A stretch of DNA of 64,000 nt from Marsupella aquatica (lineage: Eukaryota > Marchantiophyta). Both the position numbers and the translations under genes were made by a program. The notes below the pieces were generated by a model. That model was given only the letters and a program-made list of their open reading frames with translations, ran no database searches and was not told the origin of the DNA. The stretch covers positions 1,426,001 through 1,490,000 of the forward strand of contig OZ316891.1 in NCBI GenBank assembly GCA_973895155.1, written 5' to 3'. Positions 25,501 through 37,382 of this stretch are shown here, piece after piece (position 1 is the first letter of the stretch; every line of letters begins with the position of its first letter).

Positions 25501-28500
25501 GCTTATTCGCACTTTATGACGACGCCGTCTGTATCAACAGTGGTTTGGTCTCTGTTGAAGTGAATAGAAGAGGTTGCTCAGGATGCCATGCAAGTTTCTT
25601 GCCATTTTTCTACTCAGCTGCAACTGAGAACTTAAAAGGAAATGAACATCTTCACATGAACTCAAGTCTTGGTTGATTCTATTGGAGCAGGGACAATACG
25701 AAGAACAAAAACATCAAGTCACTGCTGTGGATGTCGAAAATCTTCAGCTCATTGATCGTCTGCACACTATGTCATCAGAAATCGCATTCCTTAAGACGAC
25801 CATCAATGAGAAGGAAAAGCAAGAAGAAGAACTTCACCGTGCCCTTGAAGATAGTGCAGTTCTTGAGAGCTCTATGAGAGGAGAGATAGAGCAGCAGCAA
25901 GTTCGTTCGGAGGAGCTTGAGCTCGAGATTCAAAGTCTTCAGGTATATCACACCACAACAAATTCATTCTTGCACAAATTACTTCACTATTATTCGGAAA
26001 TGATCGCATCAGTGCGAAGAACAGTAGTAATTAGCACGAACTTCTGCGTTTCACGCATGTTTTTTAGCAGAGGAACGTCTATACTGACGTAGGATGCAAA
26101 GGTCTGCAACATCCTCTTGTTTTAGATTTACTCCAGTTACTCGACTTTGACCACGAAAACTCTTTGCCATCCTGCAGAAAAAACTTCAAATGAAGAACGC
26201 AGAGGACACGGCTGGGGAGGTTCATCATACTTTAGAGGTTCAAAACCTTGGACAGTCAATCAAGGAACTCCGCCACAAGGTTGCTGAGAAGGACATGCAG
26301 ATTGATGCTTATGAAAAGGTTATCATCAAATTATTGTCGGGCTTCTCCTCTACTTGCGTTTAAGAACAAATTTGCTGTCTAAATTTGATTCCCATCTAGC
26401 CAGATAATTGAATAACCCGCCTTCTGTGATGAGGGACTTTGACCAGAGATATTTAACTTACTCAGTCTGTACGTTCGCTTCCAGGCTCTTAAAGAAACAG
26501 CCGAGAGACTGGAGGGGGCTACAGATGATTCACAGGAGAAGTTGACAAGTGCATTTGAGATTGCTGCTTCATTACGCAAATTGCTGGAAGAGCGGGAGAA
26601 TCAATATGCAACTCTTGAAGGCAATTGTCGCGTATGTATTCTTAGCGAGGCATTATGCATTTCTGTCTGATGCGTTGGATCTAACCAATTTAGTGATGTT
26701 GATTGCATTCATGGATCTGCTGAGGAGGTATCTAGTATTTGCCTAGATGACGGGCACCAGTGGACAAGTACTGCTTTCGTCTGTAGGAGAGATCTGCTGT
26801 TGAATAAGTCAAGCATTAGTTGTAGTGAGCTTGATAGTACGTCATTGTTATTACGACAATAAGTACGCACAATATGTACGCATTGACAGTCGTCGTCTCT
26901 TATCAGAGGCGGGAGTTGGAACTCGGCGAAGTCCAGCGTAAGCTGGCTGTTGCCAATTGTACACTGTGTGAGACCGTTGAAGCTCGTGATGCTCGTATTG
27001 TGGAGCTTGAGAGCCTGCTTTCCGGAAAACATCTAGAGGTACAAGAACACCCAGAACTTTTAAAAAACGAAGCCATCTAATCCAATGCCTCCACGATAAT
27101 TGCCCATGGCAGACAACGAATTCCGTGAGGAAGAAACTATGCTAACTGAACGTACGACTTCAAACTCTTTGATTCAAACGAGGTTGCGAGGCGAACATTA
27201 ATTGATCACCATCAGAAAAGAATATTTGGAAGTGTAAATACAGAAAATTTGAATAGCATAGGTCTCGTCAGTATTGCCTTGACGAGTTGAGAGATTCTCA
27301 AGTTTAACACTTCGGGGCCTGGAAAGGTTGGCCATTTTGATCTGTGAAATAGTAAAGATTTCACGTTTGTGGTTTGCAGCTACAAGAATCACAACAACAT
27401 TTGCAAGAACTGGAATTGATCATGGATTGCAAAGACAGTCGAGTGCGGAAGCTGGAGTATGAGAACAAGCTCATGGCTGGTAACTCTTCTGCACTTTTGT
27501 TCTGCATCTATTTGAAATGTCTGCACGCCTTGAAAACTGGAAGACTGGTCGCGTATCAATGTAGAATGTACAATAATTATGGGAATGATCTCTTGATATA
27601 CCACCAGAGGATGGTAGGGAAAGGGGCAATTTTGTTGGTTCTCTCCTCTCATTAATTACCACGGTGTTTCCCGCGTATATGTGATATTTCATCTAATGTT
27701 GGCTTGCCTAATCTTATAACACAACATGAAGCTAAAATTTGAAGTGAGATTATTTCACCCAATGAGTCCCGAAATTACATTCTGGAGCCGATCCTCTTGC
27801 GATGGAGCTCCCTGCTTAAATTATTGAGCTGGCCGGTGAGCAGAACTCATGCCTGATACCTGAAACAGAGCAAAGTTCCTCGAAGACGAAAAACTACTTA
27901 AGTACCTGGGCTCCCTCCGGACCAGGCGATACAAATGCACTTCCAGTGGGAAGAGTAGACGACATCACAGACGATACAGAGGACTCTCTGAGGCGTAGTC
28001 ATGATATTTCCAAGGATTCGCCTGGCACCAGGCGTGGTCATGATTTTTCGAAGGACTCTTTGGGTACCATTTCTGAGAAAAGAGGGCCACTGGACAAAAA
28101 TAGTGGTGGTTATCTATTTTATTCATCCCGGGACTCTGGTAATGGAAGAGACAGTGGTCTTACCTCTGCGGGTGGACGAGGAGAGAGTCGCACCCCAGGA
28201 GGTAGAAGAGACAGACGCAGCCATGACTCTGCTGAGTCGATGCATGTCGAAAGAGAAACCCACCATCCTGGTACATCTTTAGAGAGACATTTGCAGGATT
28301 CGTCTAGATCTCGCCCTCTCAATCCATCAAGTGGAACTGCAGCGTCAACTGATGACAATGAGGGAGGTATGGAAGAACGAGGTTACCAGACAGATTGGGA
28401 AACCTCTTTTGCGCTTGTCTCCACGGCAAGACCTCCGTCGCACGGTAGCCCTCCAGAAGCTTCAGGTGCTGTGACCGAATTGCATCAGGACTGGACGGGT

Positions 28501-29563
28501 TCTGGAGAGGGTTCTGCCAGGGGCCGAACATCAGCCGATGGACCCTTCCGAATGGTACTAGATGAAGATCCTGGAGCTGTTGACAGTCTCCATGTAGAGA
28601 TTCAGCGCTTACAGGCTCGCATCATGAGTCGATTGAAGGACTCTCCATCTCAAGGAGAGGTGAGCCAAACACATGATCTATGAGATTTGATGTTTTCACA
28701 GAACTCACTACCAATTGCTTATATGTATGGAACTTTGATGATTGGAATCGAAGTAAGTTCTCTCAACGTGAAGTCCAACGAACTGATATAAACTGATGTC
28801 GTTAGACTGCATTGGAATGGCTTCTTCTGGGTTTTGCACTGCTTTTTTTAAATAACAGCTCTCACGTGTTGGTTTAATCTTGGGTACCCAAAGACTTATA
28901 CTGCAGAACTGTGGAACTCAATTAAAGGAACGGTTGACGGGGCCTTATAGATAGTGCCTCAACCTGACCCTGCGATAGTTGTCCGGGCCTTGCATCCCCT
29001 GCAGAACTGCGTCACATACAACAATGTATAGACGGTGTCCCTATAGATAGTGGCTCAAGCTGTCCCTGCGATAATGATCCGAGCCTTGCATCTCTTTGAA
29101 GGGCGTCTGAGGCAGTCACTCTCTAGAGTGTGCGGGGTCATGCACTTGTGATATGTTATGTGTGAAGTTGAGTTTTAACATCTGCATCCATAGGTTGAGA
29201 ACTGTGTCCCATCGACTTACTGTCTAGAATTTTCGCGTCACACATTTCTTTCTGTATTGCTCAATCCATTAAAAGTCACGCCGTTTTAGCTACCACCCTT
29301 ACCTGCGGACACATCATAAAGGACACGATGAAGGAATTGAGACTTTTAAGCTTTAAGTTATTACGCGGGGGGAAGGTTTAGCACTTTGTACTTGGAACTG
29401 AAACATACTCTGGAAATATTGATGCAAACCATCTATCTTGTAAATCTCCAATTTACAGGAGGGATCTCCAAGTGGAAGCAGGCCACCGCATGGAAGCAGT
29501 GGGTCTTCAAGACAGCGCAGGGATAGCAGGGACAGTGAAGGGCGAAGGAGAGACTCCAGTTGA
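19541..29563 (+). CDS. Sfi1-like coiled-coil protein, intact paralogue, 18 exons
   Basis: Exons: 19541-20088, 20354-20470, 20981-21143, 21321-21452, 21780-22004, 22336-22859, 23279-23465, 23914-24044, 24405-24456, 24991-25185, 25324-25353, 25691-25942, 26178-26318, 26485-26631, 26907-27038, 27380-27479, 27869-28659, 29459-29563. They join in frame to 1,323 residues; only the exon 11 donor is uncertain. The start is the first ATG after an in-frame TAG. Residues about 1-140 are low complexity. About 145-320 and 760-1025 are heptad-rich coiled coil. About 375-750 carry some ten Trp repeats of the form AL..W (KAWRMG, HAWHSW, MNHWRE, LKRWLQ, LSAWRS, LRSWRM, IHIWRD, LQAWWE, LHNWMH), as in Sfi1-type centrin-binding proteins. 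About 1026-1323 are rich in S, R, D and G. An inferred role is a centrosome, basal-body or microtubule-organising scaffold in cells that build flagella. Family assignment rests on the repeat pattern alone; another long coiled-coil protein is possible. Confidence 0.78.
28946..29097. repeat. Imperfect tandem repeat, about 96-bp period, in the last intron
   Basis: The segment beginning tatagatagtgcctcaacc at 28946 recurs as tatagatagtggctcaagc at 29042, and both continue through 'ccctgcgata' to 'gccttgcatc'. It lies between exons 17 and 18 of the right coiled-coil gene. Confidence 0.75.
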
Positions 29564-31690
29564 AGCGTTATGGACATTTTGTTCGACTTGCAATCTTAAA
29601 ATATTACACCCCAATTCTAACACGGAAGGACGATGGAGATGACTTCAAAACTATGGCAGGAGAGTTCGGTATAGACAAGGTGCTGATACAGTGGAATGTG
29701 CGTCCAGCTGCCTTAATGCCTGTGGCGGGCGGACATCACTCGGCGTGTTTGCGGGAGTACTAACTACACACTGAGCCTAACCTATCCCACCGAGCTCCAT
29801 TGAACGTTCATCAAAAAGCCATACATTGACCTGGGAGAGCTTCAGTACCCGCTGTTCAATGGCATCCCACCTGCATACCACAAATTGAAGAGATTATCAA
29901 TTCCACTACGATAAATTGGTATTAATTGGTGACTTCGCATTGCGAGTGGGCATTTTGGAAGAGGCTCAGCCACATCTTTTCGTCACCCGCCCACCCTCCT
30001 TCCCATCAGCACCCCGAACGTCGAGATGATTTTGTTTCAGGCATAGGATTAAAGAAGGCTTTCCATTCATAATTGTAAAATGAGAAGTTCATGTTCATTG
30101 TAAAATTAGAAGTTAATACATTAGGAATTTCTTTCCACTACCCAGGTTCTCGCTTTCACATCTATAACCTACTTCTTCACCCATGGTTGTGCGCTATGTG
30201 GTACAAACACGAACGCAGCCCATCGTTTACTGTGTGGTTTCCATGTATGAACTCAGTTTTGTATTTCACTCTCCTCAGCAGTCATGTGGGTCTCCACACT
30301 TGGTCCTCCTGCTCTGTTCTTATTCACTCACTACCCTGAAGCCATCCTTTCACAACCCTGGCATGTGGCTTTCGCATTTGACTGCCTACCCTCCCTAAGC
30401 CACAACATTTCTCACAATTCTAAATGCTCCTCAGCCATTTTACAATTGGAAGCAGCCCCACCAGAGCGATAAGTACCATTAAAGATACTGAGTGTACTAC
30501 TGGAGGCTGGATTTCAGGAAATGATTTCCATGTTTCGTGAAACGGCATTGCCCGACGTCAATATGTGTCTATGTGTGAGTGATTCAGGAAGGACAAAGCT
30601 AGTACCGAATTGTTTAGAGGTTGCATGAAAGAGATCCTGACGAGATGGTAGCTAACTTACTGTTGTTCCGCGCATGAGACTGAAAGCCCTGATCCTCTCC
30701 CAGCGTTTTAATCTTTGTCAGAACAGGCATAGAGAATTATTAACCCAACAGTTGGGCGAAAATTCCCATCGCCTTTGCAAACACTCGGGCTAGAGGTAAG
30801 TAGGAGAGTCCTGAGAGGGCTCATCAGGTTTATCTATTACAACTAACATCTTCCAAATTGGAACAGCGAAGTAGTAAAATTTTGCTTCAGCAAGTTTAGG
30901 AATGAAACACATCCACAAATTTGGTTTCTGTCTGGAAATATAAGTCGGTCAATTTTACCTTAATTCTGATTCTCGAGGGTCTAGTTGAAAAATCGAACAG
31001 TAATGCTAAACAAGATATTGATTTGGGTCACGAATAACCACCATAAATTGAAACTCGAGTATTTGTACCAAGTCCAGGAAGGATTCGAAATTGAATCCAC
31101 CACCGTCTGATCCACAAGTTAGTATTCCCCCTCAACGACATTACGAGTACGAACTTTGACCTGATGATATTCTACGTGTATCGATCATCTCACCGCTGAA
31201 TAGGACACATGAAAGGCTAAATCCAATAGTAGGATGAAAGGAAGGGAACAATTCTCTTTCTCCTACGTATGCTGTCTGTTCGGGCTACCAAACCCCTTGC
31301 TTTCAAGAAGACACCGTTCATCGCTTCATGTGTTGTCCCAATTCTAATTGTTAAAATCTCACCACTAACTGCAAGTATCGGATTAAAATTTTAAGACATG
31401 GTACCAAGAGAAATAGGCAACGAATGGTTACTTGTCCATGAAGTACGGGATATTTGCAGGAACGGAAACGAATGTCGATCGATCTGCCCACAAATTTGTC
31501 ACTATCGGGGATAAACTTCCATGCTTAGATAATATCGAATAAACCTTTCCTTTGTCCACGAACAGTGTGTTCCGATTCTATCTCCCAAAACGTCTGACAG
31601 CTCTCGTTCATTCTTGCCTAGTGGATTAGTAACATCCAGGTCTGATAAAGTGTCCGCCAGTAGTTACCTAAAGTTCTTCCTTGGAACAGC
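29564..31690. other. 3' flank and intergenic DNA
   Basis: This stretch follows the stop codon of the right coiled-coil gene. Short open frames occur but none shows coding character or a recognisable domain. I see nothing else in it. Confidence 0.4.
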
Positions 31691-31694
31691 TCCT

Positions 31695-31821
31695 GATCGC
31701 AGTGGGAAGGAAGAGAGCTACGTGATAAGCGTGAACCGGGGCCTGAACGCGCCGGATTTTGAGATTCCAAATCCAAACCGGGGCATGGATTTGGAAGCTA
31801 CTCTTCGTTCCCACTGCGATC
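31695..31821. repeat. Nested inverted repeat (hairpin-forming)
   Basis: A perfect 14-bp outer pair, GATCGCAGTGGGAA at 31695-31708 and TTCCCACTGCGATC at 31808-31821, encloses an inner perfect 10-bp pair, TTCCAAATCC at 31765-31774 and GGATTTGGAA at 31787-31796. The outer stem extends a further 10 or so positions with a few mismatches. It could be a short element, a small-RNA precursor, or a decayed inverted duplication. Confidence 0.65.
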
Positions 31822-32066
31822 AAATCCTGTCCATATTCAAGATGTCGAGCTTCTTGCAAGATGTTACGGCAGCACAGGGTAATCAGTTAGTGAACTAATC
31901 AGGGAGAAGCTCGGACAAGGTGCAACGAAAGTCTCGGTCCCTCGCTTTAGGTACAGCAAATGTAGCTCAACGAACGACGCTAGCTCCATCGGGCAACTTG
32001 CCGACTTGTCACTTGTCGGGCACGTCATCTCGTCACTTACCGGCCGGAAATCGGCCCAAATGTCGG

Positions 32067-32370
32067 ACCGGGGTGGGCCGGGTGCTGGGCCGGGACAGGC
32101 CAGGACAGGCCAGGACAGGCCAGGACTGGGCCGGGGTCGGGGCCGGGACAGGCTGGGACAGGCCGGGATCGAGCCGGGGTCGGGCCGGGATATGCCGGGA
32201 CAGGCCGGGACAGGCAAGGGTGGGGGCCGGGACAGGCCTGGATCGGGCCAGGATAGGCTGGGACAGGCCGGGGTTGGAGCCGGGATGGCTGGCTCGGGCC
32301 AGGTGGTCATGGCTGGGCTGGGAGGTCTGGGCCGGGCCGGGCCGGGAACGGCTGGGAAGTCAAGATCGTG
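32067..32370. repeat. G-rich minisatellite, 10-bp unit
   Basis: Degenerate tandem copies of a unit close to GGCCGGGACA (variants ggccaggaca, ggctgggaca, ggccggggtc) fill about 300 bp. The plus strand is extremely G-rich with many GGG and GGGG runs, in sharp contrast to the AT-rich flanks. Long frames across it on both strands are by-products of the repeat's base composition. Confidence 0.85.
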
Positions 32371-32572
32371 CGGCCGGGACGGTCCAGGTGATGAGGTGCC
32401 GGACTCTAAAGCCTCTATTTGTCGGGCAAGTCCATCTCCAAGGCATTACTGTGTCCAGACGTTTTCTCAGATTGCTACATGCAGAGCGATTCCAGTTCTC
32501 AGCCCGGCATGAAGAGAAATCAACAATAATATAGATCGATATTGATAATATTCCTCCTTGTGGTTCATTTGG

Positions 32573-32750
32573 CAGTTTTGTGTGTGAACAGTCTAGTGAG
32601 TGCAAAAGACATCATTGATAACAAGAGTTGCACTAGTTTTGTGTGTGAAGAGTCTAGTGAGTGCAGGACATCATTGATAACAAGAGTTGCACTAGTTTTG
32701 TGTGTGAACAGTCTAGTGAGTGCAGGACATCATTGATAACAAGAGTTGCA
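32573..32750. repeat. Tandem repeat, 3 x about 59 bp
   Basis: Three nearly identical units begin with gttttgtgtgtgaacagtct and end with gataacaagagttgcacta, at about 32574, 32635 and 32694. They differ by a few substitutions and a short indel (gcaaaagacatc versus gcaggacatc). Confidence 0.9.
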
Positions 32751-32754
32751 GTCC

Positions 32755-35408
32755 ATGACCTTTATATTAACTAGCCCAGATTATCCTTTCTTTCCACACA
32801 ATAAAAGTGTCAACAAAGTATTCCCTATTCACATTCTTTGAAGGTTTGAAATGATAAAAAAACCATAATGCATTTCCTTATTTTAATAATCATAATAACA
32901 TACCATCCTCCTTCCATGCACATCCCTAGAGCCCATTTTTTGAATGTAAATAAAAATCATTACGGGTCCCTTGCAGATTCCCTGGTACGAGGATATACCA
33001 CATCAGCAAGGATGGTGACAAACATGATAGAGCAGGTTTTCTGGAAAACAAAAAGGTCCTTATCATGTTTGTGTTCATATTCATGTAAATTATGAGGCGT
33101 CATGCCATAAGTATTAAGCGTAAAAAAAACCAGAATACAAAAGAAGTGATGTCATTTTTTCCACTGTAACCATATTAGTTACCTTTCGAGTGTTTTTAAA
33201 TTGTTTACTATGTAAAATTGAGTGTTTTTAAATTATTAACTATCTAATTAGTTAGATAAGTGTCTCTAAAGTAAAAATGGCAAGTAGAAAGCAACTCTTA
33301 AACTACTGTAACATTTACCAAGGTAATGTAATAAAGCCAGGAAACTTTTCAACTTCTCTAACATTTACCAAGGTAACTTAAGAAACCCTTTGGCTAGAGG
33401 AAGTACTTAATAAGCAAAGGTAAGAAATACAACTATTATGAGTAAAAGAATACCAAGGGACTCTAAGACCTTTCAATTACTATAATGAACAAAGATATAT
33501 TTTCCATGAACTATATGAAATGTTACATGTATTGTATAGACATAAAGGTACTAAGTGAAACTTTTTGCATGGAGAATCACCCTTGGTATTACCATGAATG
33601 TACTCATATTGTCTTCCATGAAATTGTTCTAGCTATCTTTAAAATTACTTCATTTAGAATCCTCCATTTAATCTTTGTACTCTAATTCATATATTCTAAT
33701 GTGCAACTCTTCATGGTTCCAAATAGTTCAATAAAAGAAGCTTACATAATCAAGGGGTCCTTGGACTAATTAGGAAAAGCATGATTATTACCTTTTAACA
33801 TGCATCATAGCCGTGAGTTTTCACCTCCACATGGTGAGCCATCATGTTGCTGTCTAGAGGCTTCACTCTAGAAGCCTAGGCCCCAACTCTAACTTATGGT
33901 TGGAGCTTTATAAGTAAGATTTGCTTGGGTATCAGGCCCAAGAGAGCTATCAGCTTGGATGGAATCTGCTAATACCAAACCTCTTACTCAGATAGGGTTC
34001 CTTGGCTTGCATGCGGATCTACTGCAATGTGTACTGTAATTGTGACATGGATCTAGAGTAAAAAACAACTTTCATAGTTACACAGAACATTTTGGAATCC
34101 CTTACACAAGCTTATTTGGGTAGTCATAAACTTCGAGTCTAAAGGTTTGGGTGGAGATTCTATCTGAGCTTATGACTCAACCCAAGATTTCTGGGTTGCA
34201 GATATCTGTTTGTCCATATTCCCATCCGCCCAGTGGCTGTAAATAGAAGGAGAAGGTTGATAGGGAGACGTTGATCATTCCCTCAAAGTCCCTAGCCCCA
34301 ACTCACTTGGTTGTTGTGATAAACCCCTGAATGCACACTAGCAAGGATCCACAGGCTCACCTTTGCCCATGAGGTTCACTAGGTATCACAAGCACACCCA
34401 CCAGCAACCAACTGGGTTTAAGCTTGGGTTTGGATCAGGATTTCAGGCTACCCTAGTGCGGTAACACCAAGACCTTCCCACCTTATTGTCTATCTATGGG
34501 GGCCAGGCACAAATAAACCTTGACAAAAATACTACGTTCAGCTATAGGAGTGGCCAAGGAACAAGGCAAGCTTTTGGGGAGGTTGTTTTGAAATGATCCA
34601 AAATAGTTGTTTCTAAACCAAAACTTCTCATACAGAAGGGCCCCATCCTGTCCAGGGCACTGTTCAATCTAGTGTGAAAGTCACAAGCATGTAATATACT
34701 ATCCACATTCAAATGCTTCCAGGTCCAAAACTTGAAAAACAAACGTAGAGTTGTCTTAGAAGGAAACTAACTAGCCAAGGCCAAGGAATTTTTAAAATCA
34801 CTTCCGAGGTTAATAGTGGCCCAAAACCAAACCAAATCGGCAATTAATCAGTCCACTTTGCTAACCTTCGGCATTGTTGCCGATATGCAAAATCAGTAGT
34901 CAAGAATTAGAGTTGGCCCAGGATTTCCCAATACCCATCTACTTGTGAAATCCAAGAGTAAGGGACACTATCATGCAACGCCCTTGGCCATGATTTGGTG
35001 AGAAGAGAGCGTGCTCTTGTGACGATTTGTGTGGGGTGGCACTCTTCTGGGTCTCTATCCTCTCTTTTCTTTCACCGTTTTGGTAGCTAAGATAGCACTC
35101 GTGAATGCTGCTGATATTGAGTTTCTCAACCATTAGATACCATCTCTGGAGCAAGTGAACTCAGTTTTTTTTTTTTGTTAATTTTTTTTTTTTAAGTGAA
35201 CTCAGATTTTGTATACGTCTCTTTACAATTCTTGAAAACATCAGAACATAAGTTTTCGAGTCGTAATCTTTCCCGGTTTCCCCGACTCACTGGGGATCTA
35301 CAGCAAAAATGCCTTGAACAAGCTCATGGAATATGACTCGGCACCTGTAGTTCTGAGAGGAACCTAAGACCACAAGAGTGAAGAGCCCACACATCTTAAC
35401 GTACAAGA
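32755..35408. other. Intergenic, AT-rich repeat-derived DNA
   Basis: No gene is supported here. It includes one copy of a dispersed repeat (33295-33690), and a T-rich simple tract near 35167-35193. The stretch at 33850-34500 has the look of degraded transposon sequence but no coding frame could be assigned. Confidence 0.4.
33295..33690. repeat. Dispersed repeat, copy A
   Basis: Shared stretches with 41385-41630 in the same orientation include 'ctgtaacat.tac.a.ggtaatgtaa', 'aagaaaccctttggct', 'gaataccaa.gg.act' and 'acatgtattgta'. Both copies are diverged. The two copies flank the PIG-F gene region about 8 kb apart. Confidence 0.55.
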
Positions 35409-37382
35409 CTAATCTTGCTTCTTTCGAATGTGTTCCAGGTTGCAAAATCGTCCCAAATTGAAACACATCCAGATCATTGAGACAAACACACCCACTAAAT
35501 ATCCACCGACAGCACCGTACGTACAGCACACTGGCCATTCCTGCAAACGAGAACAAGCGTCCCATCACCTCGTTGCAACAAGTGATCCATACAGACAAGT
35601 TCAAAAGTAGAAATTTTTGCACCAACATACTAACCTGCCATGGCCTCTCCCAATCAAGAGGCATCGGCCATGCTCCTATCCAGGTGCCGATTGCTGCCCC
35701 ATGGGCTGGTATACAGATTGCAATCTCCACTGGTCCGATTGGGCTGCAAGTTTTAAAACACGAAAGCAATTTCTTTTCAGAATTCCTCATAATTGGCTGA
35801 GCGTGAAAAAGCAGATCTCCAACACAAGAACATAAGGAATACTTTGGAATATACTCACTCACTGCAGGCAAATATGCGGTGCCAACTTGGCCATGAAGAT
35901 CCCAAAACTGTTGCACCAGGAACAACCTACAACAAACAAGCTAATTAGGGCTGGGACACTGGGCCACAATTGAGATCCACGTTCAAACTTAGGCGAACTA
36001 AAATCATACAAGCCTTTCAACGCTAGTAGCAACTGAGATCTTTACAGAATTTCCAACTCGGAGCTCATCTTCATTTCAAATGCACGTGGTACAAGCTGAC
36101 ATGTAGCTATTTGGTACAAATCTGAACAGGGAGGGATTATTCCTGTATGCCAAGATCCCAGCAAGGTAAATTGGATTTTAGGAAAGCCAGACATACCACA
36201 AGTACACTCATAAGGGTCGCCCAGCATAATGTCTTCGTGGCGTATCTGAGTACATAAAAGAGACAGGAAAGGAACACTTAGTTTCTCGACTCTGAGTCAA
36301 ACACAAAAACAGAATTTTATTAGCACAATTGAGCCAGCCGGGTGACTAAAAAGAAACATAACCTGGCAGTTGACCTGACAAGGGGCACAAGAAATTGATG
36401 CAAAGTACTCTTCAAATCGAAGAGAGAATCAGGCTTTCCGATTAGTGGAGCTTACTTACTCAAGGGGCAATGGGGCACCAAATACAATTGCTATAAAGCC
36501 TGCAACCAGCACTCCTGCCGACAAACAAAAACGCAACATGAGGGCCCTGTAAGTCACAGCCAAAAGGACAAACTCTGCAGAGCATTAATGGGCACGACAA
36601 GTTTGTATAGGCTACAAAGAAATTGCAAGCCACGCATTTGAAGGAAACTGGCTAAGGAAACAACCTAGAGGAAGACTCAAAAAGCCCCGAACGATTGCCC
36701 ACCATTCCTGCAATGGAAGCAAAGACGAAATTCAAGTAACCGTTGACTGGACAATACGAGAAACCATGATGAATGGTGCCCCCCTTGAAAACTTGCAGAA
36801 CACTGGTGAGATACTACAGCACTGTATTCACTGTTGAGAGCATTGAAATTCATTTAGGACACGGTTTGGGGAAGAAAAGCTGACCGGCACAACTTTGTTT
36901 CTGGGTTTTAATGGCATCAGAGCGAACACATTGAGTGAAACTGGCAAAGCCAACCCCTGCATATCAAAGCAAAGGGCGGATTTCGGCCACCCAGACACAG
37001 AATCAGTGGGCACCCGTAACAAAATCACAGAAGAAGATTTTGGAATGGAAATGCGTCTACATTGACGAGATTAGGCAAGAAAGAGAATTTCACCACGACT
37101 TAGCGGGGAGAAAGCTAGCTCCAACAAACGAAGAGAAGAATGTACCACAAGGATCTTCAGAGTCTCCACAGGTTGCTCAATCAGGTTAAAGCCCAGCCAG
37201 GGAGGCAGAATCCAGAGCCCAGCAACGATGCTCAACGCACAGATGAGCTGCAATGCAATAACTTTCTCTTTAGTGTGACTATGCACGTTGTATACATCCG
37301 GTTTTCCACTTCTGTTTTTCTTGGATCTCCGGGGTTTCTTTGCTTCCATTGTCGATCGCCTCGTGAGCTCGTTTGTACCCAT
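35409..37382 (-). CDS. PIGF: PIG-F, GPI-anchor ethanolamine-phosphate transferase subunit
   Basis: Eight exons on the minus strand: 37146-37382, 36885-36956, 36665-36707, 36460-36514, 36197-36245, 35859-35926, 35635-35743, 35409-35540. They join without a frame error to 254 residues; family members are usually about 200-250. ATG is at 37382 and TAG at 35411-35409. The signature is in exons 6-8: VVPGATVLGSSW, then IPAHGAAIGTWIGAWPMPLD, then WERPWQEWP followed by a Gly-rich last membrane segment (TYGAVGGYLVGVF). Several hydrophobic segments (about residues 41-66, 80-91, 107-123, 134-152, 160-180, 205-222) fit a multi-pass ER protein with a basic N-terminal tail. In the known pathway PIG-F stabilises the catalytic PIG-O and PIG-G proteins, which add ethanolamine phosphate to GPI mannoses. 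The exon 6 donor GA|gtgagt was chosen over an adjacent GT because only it keeps the frame. No operon or functional link to neighbours is apparent. Confidence 0.93.

Larger units (their letters stand above)
17550..29000. repeat. Right arm of the large inverted duplication
   Basis: This is the reverse-complement partner of 1 to about 11650. It carries the intact coiled-coil gene on the plus strand, the conserved upstream blocks (18650-19540) and repeat copy 3 at its inner end. The visible match runs to about 28870, where the left arm leaves the window, so the true outer end is unknown. A stretch at about 18370-18650 has no counterpart in the left arm and is more GC-rich than its surroundings. 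Confidence 0.8.

Noticed and set aside
31864-32534. Long Pro-, Gly- or Arg-rich frames on both strands (148-204 codons)
   Set aside because: They coincide with the 10-bp G-rich minisatellite. Frames stay open in several phases because of the repeat composition.
32573-32750. Regular repeats that could suggest a CRISPR array
   Set aside because: The units are adjacent with no unique spacers, and the window is plant nuclear DNA.
35287-35925. A single uninterrupted 212-codon frame on the minus strand
   Set aside because: It reads through introns of the PIG-F gene. Splicing exons 35859-35926, 35635-35743 and 35409-35540 gives a far better match to the family, including the RPWQEWP junction and a proper last membrane segment.
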